Origin: a virus
IMG/VR virus record: IMGVR_UViG_3300021432_000039
Coordinates: 1 to 22,589 of that record
Reading direction: 5' to 3' (one strand)
DNA length: 22,589 bases
Positions 19,578-22,589 of the stretch are shown here, piece by piece; within the stretch, counting starts at the first letter, position 1, and every line of letters starts with the position of its first letter. A program made the translations under genes and the position numbers. Below the pieces are notes generated by a model that saw nothing but the letters and a program-made list of their open reading frames with translations, was not told the DNA's origin and searched no databases.

Positions 19578-19921
19578 GTGAGCCCTACCTCATCCTCCAT
19601 AAGGTCCGTGGCGAACCAGCCTTCGACATCGCGGAGCCTTTAATCATTGGCGATGAGGAGGGCTGGATAATCCCCACTTCTGGACATCGTGCCTACCCTA
19701 TCACTTGGTGGAACATGAACGAAATCGGTATTCGCAAATTCGGTGAAGATATGTGCCACGTACTCCACAACGACTATCCTGACTGGCTTCATCTCCCCGA
19801 CCACTACCAAGCCAGCGAAGCCCGCTCTCGCCTCGCCACCGCCGCCTCGGACATCCTCTCCCTGATGGGGATCGGCAAGCCGAAGCCTCAGGCCCCAGTC
19901 AAGCGCCGGGTGATACCATGA
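19574..19921 (+). CDS. Conserved phage hypothetical protein
   Basis: This is 115 residues from ATG at 19574 (ATGA overlap). The opening YLILHKVRGEPAFDIAEPL and the later GWIIPTSGHRAYPITWW are distinctive conserved blocks I recall from phage early genes. The middle is aromatic-rich (MNEIGIRKFGEDMCHVLHND), followed by DWLHLPDHYQA. A basic, proline-containing tail ends the protein. Function is unknown. The sequence looks like a single small globular domain with no membrane or catalytic signature. Confidence 0.72.
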   Translation: MSEPYLILHKVRGEPAFDIAEPLIIGDEEGWIIPTSGHRAYPITWWNMNEIGIRKFGEDMCHVLHNDYPDWLHLPDHYQASEARSRLATAASDILSLMGIGKPKPQAPVKRRVIP

Positions 19922-20175
19922 AGATGTGCATCAGCGTGATCCACCTCGGCCGATACAAGATTGATATGCTTGATGACAATAACCAAATTATCAGAGGCTA
20001 TGACTGCGGCCTCGCTGGTGTCCTCGTTGCCCTTAACAATTGGATATTCGTTCCCGAACACGTCGCCTATCAAGCCGATCAGCGGAAGTCATCAGACGAG
20101 CTTGGCAAAGAGGCCATCCGCAGAATGAAGGCTGATCCAATCCTAAACCCTAAAGGCTTAGAGCCCCCTCGATGA
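19918..20175 (+). CDS. Hypothetical protein
   Basis: This is 85 residues; ATG at 19918 overlaps the preceding stop (ATGA). A strand-like N-terminus (MCISVIHLGRYKIDMLDDNN) is followed by GYDCGLAGVLVALNNWIFVP, a helix with two cysteines in the first half of the protein. A charged helical end follows (SSDELGKEAIRRMKADPILN). No family is recognised. Confidence 0.6.
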   Translation: MKMCISVIHLGRYKIDMLDDNNQIIRGYDCGLAGVLVALNNWIFVPEHVAYQADQRKSSDELGKEAIRRMKADPILNPKGLEPPR

Positions 20176-20423
20176 CCAACCGCCTCGACTACTCCACCAC
20201 CGCTGGCCAAGTCAGCGAGGCCGACACCTTTGCCCAACTCATGGAACACCTCCGCCTCGCCGAAGAGGCCGCGGCCATGCTTGGCCACTTGGCCAAGGCC
20301 CAAGACGACAACGTCAAAGGCCAAGGTTGGCTGGCCATTTCCGAAATGTTCAAGATGACTCAGACCAACGTCCTCAAGCTGGCTACCCTCTCCGCCAAAG
20401 GCGGGATCGGTTGGCGTCAGTGA
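20172..20423 (+). CDS. Conserved phage hypothetical helical protein
   Basis: This is 83 residues; ATG at 20172 overlaps the preceding stop (ATGA). The sequence is helical: QVSEADTFAQLMEHLRLAEE, then AAMLGHLAKAQDD and GWLAISEMFKMTQTNVLKLA. I recall similar small proteins in phage replication regions, without known function. It may be an accessory or oligomerising factor for the nearby helicase, which is speculation from position. Its TGA overlaps the GTG of the next gene. Confidence 0.66.
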   Translation: MTNRLDYSTTAGQVSEADTFAQLMEHLRLAEEAAAMLGHLAKAQDDNVKGQGWLAISEMFKMTQTNVLKLATLSAKGGIGWRQ

Positions 20424-20587
20424 GCCACCTCTGGTCCTGCATCTGGGCCGTCCATGACCACCACTCCGGTTGCGGGGACCTCCTCTGGCTCAACGACGCC
20501 GTCGACGACTGGCTCGCGATCATCTGCTTCATCGCCTTCGGCGGCCTGATCGCCTGGATCACCTACGACCAATGGAGTCACCTTTGA
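20420..20587 (+). CDS. 55-residue small membrane protein
   Basis: GTG at 20420 overlaps the preceding stop (GTGA). A longer reading with an upstream start covers the same frame inside the previous gene and is less likely. The N-terminal half has histidines, cysteines and tryptophans (SHLWSCIWAVHDHHSGCGD). Residues about 32-47 (WLAIICFIAFGGLIAWI) form one transmembrane helix, followed by TYDQWSHL. It is encoded directly before the helicase gene. Its role is unknown; a membrane anchor for replication proteins is one possibility. Confidence 0.58.
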   Translation: MSHLWSCIWAVHDHHSGCGDLLWLNDAVDDWLAIICFIAFGGLIAWITYDQWSHL

Positions 20588-22029
20588 GAGCCCTCAAAGC
20601 CGCCCCTTCCCTCCCACTCACGCCCCCGCCCACCGCCGAGCAGGACCACATCCTCTCCCTGGTGCAGTGCACCACCTCCAACCTCATCATCAAGGCCCTT
20701 GCGGGGTCTGGAAAGACCACTACCCTGGAGATGATTCAAAATGCCCTCGCGCCGCCTGTGCTATGTCTTGCTTTTAATAGACGTATTGCTGATGTCATGG
20801 TTAAACGATTTAAATCCACAACCACAGTCCGCACTTTTAACGGGCTTGGGCATAGAATTTGGAGTACTGCTTGCGCTGGTCGCGTATCTTTAGACCCCCG
20901 CAAAACCCCCGACCTCCTCCGACAACTAATAAAGGAGCTCCCCCGTGGCGAAGCCGGCGAAGCCTGGGAAGTCTACTGGGAAGTCATCGCTGCGATTGGA
21001 TTGGCTAAGTCACTTGGATACATCCCTGATGGAAAATACCCAAATGCCAAACGACTCATCGGAAAAGAAAGCTTTTATGGAATTCTTGGAGAAGAACTCG
21101 GGCCTATCGGCCCCTTCCTCCTCGAAGAGGTCCTCCTCCGCTCGATCAAAGCCGCGTACGCGGGGCTTATCGACTATAACGATCAGGTATATATGCCCGC
21201 ATTGTTCGGTGGTACATACCCGAAGTTTCCGACTGTCCTCATCGACGAAGCGCAAGACCTATCCCCCGTCAATCATCAAATGCTCAGTCACCTCTCAAAA
21301 AGTCGGCTTATTGCAGTTGGGGACCCGTATCAGTCTATTTACCGATTTCGGGGGGCAGAAACCAACGGAATGAGCAAGCTCGCCTCACGCTTCGCTATGA
21401 CCCCCGCCGACCTCAGCGTAAGCTTCCGCTGCCCCAAGGCGATCGTCGAGGCCGTCCGCTGGCGGGCCCCCAACATGCAATGGCTCAAGGAGGGTGGCCG
21501 TGTCGCAAGCCTTCGCAATCCTTCTCCTTCTAGCTTCCTCGATGGCTGCGCCGTTATTTGTCGCAATAACGCTCCCTTATTTGCACTCGCCCTACGACTT
21601 CTTGCTGCTGGTCGGAGTGTTTCTGTCTCTGGGAGCGATGTTGGCCCTCGTGTTGTGGGGATCATGCGGCGACTAGGCGACGAGAATTTACAACGGGAGG
21701 CCCTCCTTGAAGAAATCAACCACTGGCAAACTGAGAAAATCGCAAAGGGCTCGACCACAGCGCCCGATATCGCGGATTGCATGCGAGTTTTTGCAGACTC
21801 TGGAACCACACTTGGACAGGCCATTGCGTACGCTGAGCACTTATTCAAACAGCAAGGAAGCATTCAGCTGCTTACTGGTCATAAAGCAAAGGGGTTGGAA
21901 TGGTCGACTGTCTATCACCTGGACCCCTGGCTCCTCCGCCCCGACGAGCAAGACCTAAACCTCCGCTACGTCATCACCACCCGCGCGATGGAAACTTATT
22001 ACGAAATCAACACGGCGGATATTAAATGA
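20584..22029 (+). CDS. UvrD/Rep-like superfamily 1 helicase
   Basis: This is 481 residues from TTG at 20584, which overlaps the previous stop (TTGA) and has GGAG six bases upstream. ATG at 20572 is an alternative. Helicase motifs in order: Q-motif TAEQ (Q20), Walker A AGSGKTT (40-46), Ia CLAFNRRIA (61-69), II VLIDEAQD (218-225), III AVGDPYQSIYRFRGA (244-258), IV SFRCPKAI (280-287), V TGHKAKGLEW (431-440) and VI RYVITTRAMETYYEI (461-475). The arginine finger is probably R467. It is shorter than cellular UvrD (about 720), with reduced 1B/2B regions. It should unwind or remodel DNA in replication or recombination. Third-position use alternates between GC-rich and AT-rich patches. Confidence 0.9.
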   Translation: MRALKAAPSLPLTPPPTAEQDHILSLVQCTTSNLIIKALAGSGKTTTLEMIQNALAPPVLCLAFNRRIADVMVKRFKSTTTVRTFNGLGHRIWSTACAGRVSLDPRKTPDLLRQLIKELPRGEAGEAWEVYWEVIAAIGLAKSLGYIPDGKYPNAKRLIGKESFYGILGEELGPIGPFLLEEVLLRSIKAAYAGLIDYNDQVYMPALFGGTYPKFPTVLIDEAQDLSPVNHQMLSHLSKSRLIAVGDPYQSIYRFRGAETNGMSKLASRFAMTPADLSVSFRCPKAIVEAVRWRAPNMQWLKEGGRVASLRNPSPSSFLDGCAVICRNNAPLFALALRLLAAGRSVSVSGSDVGPRVVGIMRRLGDENLQREALLEEINHWQTEKIAKGSTTAPDIADCMRVFADSGTTLGQAIAYAEHLFKQQGSIQLLTGHKAKGLEWSTVYHLDPWLLRPDEQDLNLRYVITTRAMETYYEINTADIK

Positions 22030-22259
22030 TCGGCTACGAAGGCTATTCTTGGGTCTGCTACTTCTGGTTTGTGGGATGGGAGTGTATCTCATTTGGTATA
22101 CATTTCGATATTAGCCGTAGACCTCATATTGAACTACACATTCCATTCGGTTGGATTAGAATTGGAAGGCAGCGAAATCACGAACCAATATACAATCAGG
22201 CAGGTTGGCACTTACACAAAAATAGGAACTTTAATAAGCCACAGAGATGGAGAGCGTAG
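22026..22259 (+). CDS. Conserved phage hypothetical protein
   Basis: This is 77 residues from ATG at 22026, which overlaps the helicase stop (ATGA). The protein is aromatic-rich: GYSWVCYFWFVGWECISFGIHFD, then RRPHIELHIPFGWIRIGRQR, a strand-turn-strand block I associate with small phage proteins. A histidine/asparagine-rich tail follows. Another open frame overlaps it (22069-22266) but lacks the coupled start and the aromatic block. The region is AT-richer than its flanks. Function is unknown. Confidence 0.6.
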   Translation: MIGYEGYSWVCYFWFVGWECISFGIHFDISRRPHIELHIPFGWIRIGRQRNHEPIYNQAGWHLHKNRNFNKPQRWRA

Positions 22260-22262
22260 CCT

Positions 22263-22589
22263 ATGACAGTCTCCACCTCCCGCGCCGCCTACGAAGACTG
22301 CTTCCACCTCCTCGATCGGGCGATGGACTCCCCCGCAGGCATCCGCCATTCCTGCCCCACCTCGGGCGCCGCCCACCACCTCCGAGTCCGGCTCAACTAC
22401 GCCCGCATCCTTTCCCGTAACGAACACTCCGTCCTGGCCACCGACGACCCCCACCTGGGCACTTCGCCCTACGACGCCCTCATCCTCCCCAACCCCCGCT
22501 TCATCGACGGGAAATGGTGGGTCTATATCGAGCCCCGGCGCCTTCCCGGCGAGACCGAGGAGCTCTCACCGATCGAGACCAGCCAAAAC
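22263..22589 (+). CDS. Conserved phage hypothetical protein, partial at window end
   Basis: The frame is open from ATG at 22263 to the window edge, 109 residues. Third positions are strongly G or C. The segments AAYEDCFHLLDRAMDSPAGI, AAHHLRVRLNYARILSRN and KWWVYIEPRRLPG are typical of a conserved protein of phage early regions with no function known to me. It has a helical first half and a strand-rich end. It starts three bases after the previous stop and therefore belongs to the same operon. Confidence 0.68.
   Translation, partial: MTVSTSRAAYEDCFHLLDRAMDSPAGIRHSCPTSGAAHHLRVRLNYARILSRNEHSVLATDDPHLGTSPYDALILPNPRFIDGKWWVYIEPRRLPGETEELSPIETSQN

Noticed and set aside
22069-22266. Alternative 65-codon frame overlapping the 22026 gene
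   Set aside because: It has no coupled start or Shine-Dalgarno, and the competing frame has a distinctive aromatic block and an ATGA junction with the helicase.

Overview
The window looks like part of a tailed dsDNA bacteriophage or prophage genome. It has one long leftward packaging and virion operon, a divergent rightward block of small early-type genes, and a second rightward operon carrying a UvrD/Rep-type helicase. The head cassette reads in the order terminase small, terminase large, portal, Bbp19-like protein, scaffold, major capsid protein, Bbp16-like cement protein. That is the order and protein type of Bordetella phage BPP-1-like podoviruses. The sequence is GC-rich by eye, Shine-Dalgarno sites are of GGAGG type and promoters are sigma70-like. 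A proteobacterial host is plausible, but this is inference. No integrase, repressor, lysis cassette, DNA polymerase, tRNA or CRISPR array was recognised, so lifestyle is undecided. The gene set continues off both ends.

Minus strand, 13754 down to 1: a consensus promoter (13777-13805) drives a GIY-YIG nuclease, both terminase subunits, two tiny proline-rich or glutamine-rich proteins, the portal, a 30-residue membrane peptide, a Bbp19-like protein overlapping the scaffold gene by 161 bp, major capsid and cement proteins. Next come two proteins with signal peptides, an O-antigen ligase/polymerase-like multi-pass membrane protein, a small membrane ORF nested out of frame in its 3' end, a coiled-coil protein, several beta-rich accessory virion proteins, and a third signal-peptide protein cut by the window edge. 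Most junctions overlap as ATGA, GTGA, TGATG or TAATG, so translation is probably coupled.

Plus strand, 14095-17603: small conserved-hypothetical proteins in short units, most followed by a hairpin terminator. One recognisable internal promoter (15406-15434) shares its -35 region with the other two consensus promoters. Several genes here are shorter than 60 codons.

17604-18183 is non-coding. It holds two 58-bp arms of an imperfect inverted repeat, each built from roughly 11-bp tandem units, facing each other across an AT-rich segment with 17 consecutive T. Downstream lie direct repeats and a near-consensus promoter. This may be a replication origin or a complex control region, and is the most interesting non-coding structure in the window.

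Plus strand, 18184-22589: a tightly overlapping operon with a SWIM-type zinc-binding protein, a small zinc-ribbon-like protein, several conserved phage hypotheticals, a small membrane protein, the SF1 helicase, and two further hypotheticals, the last cut by the window edge. It is probably the replication or early operon.
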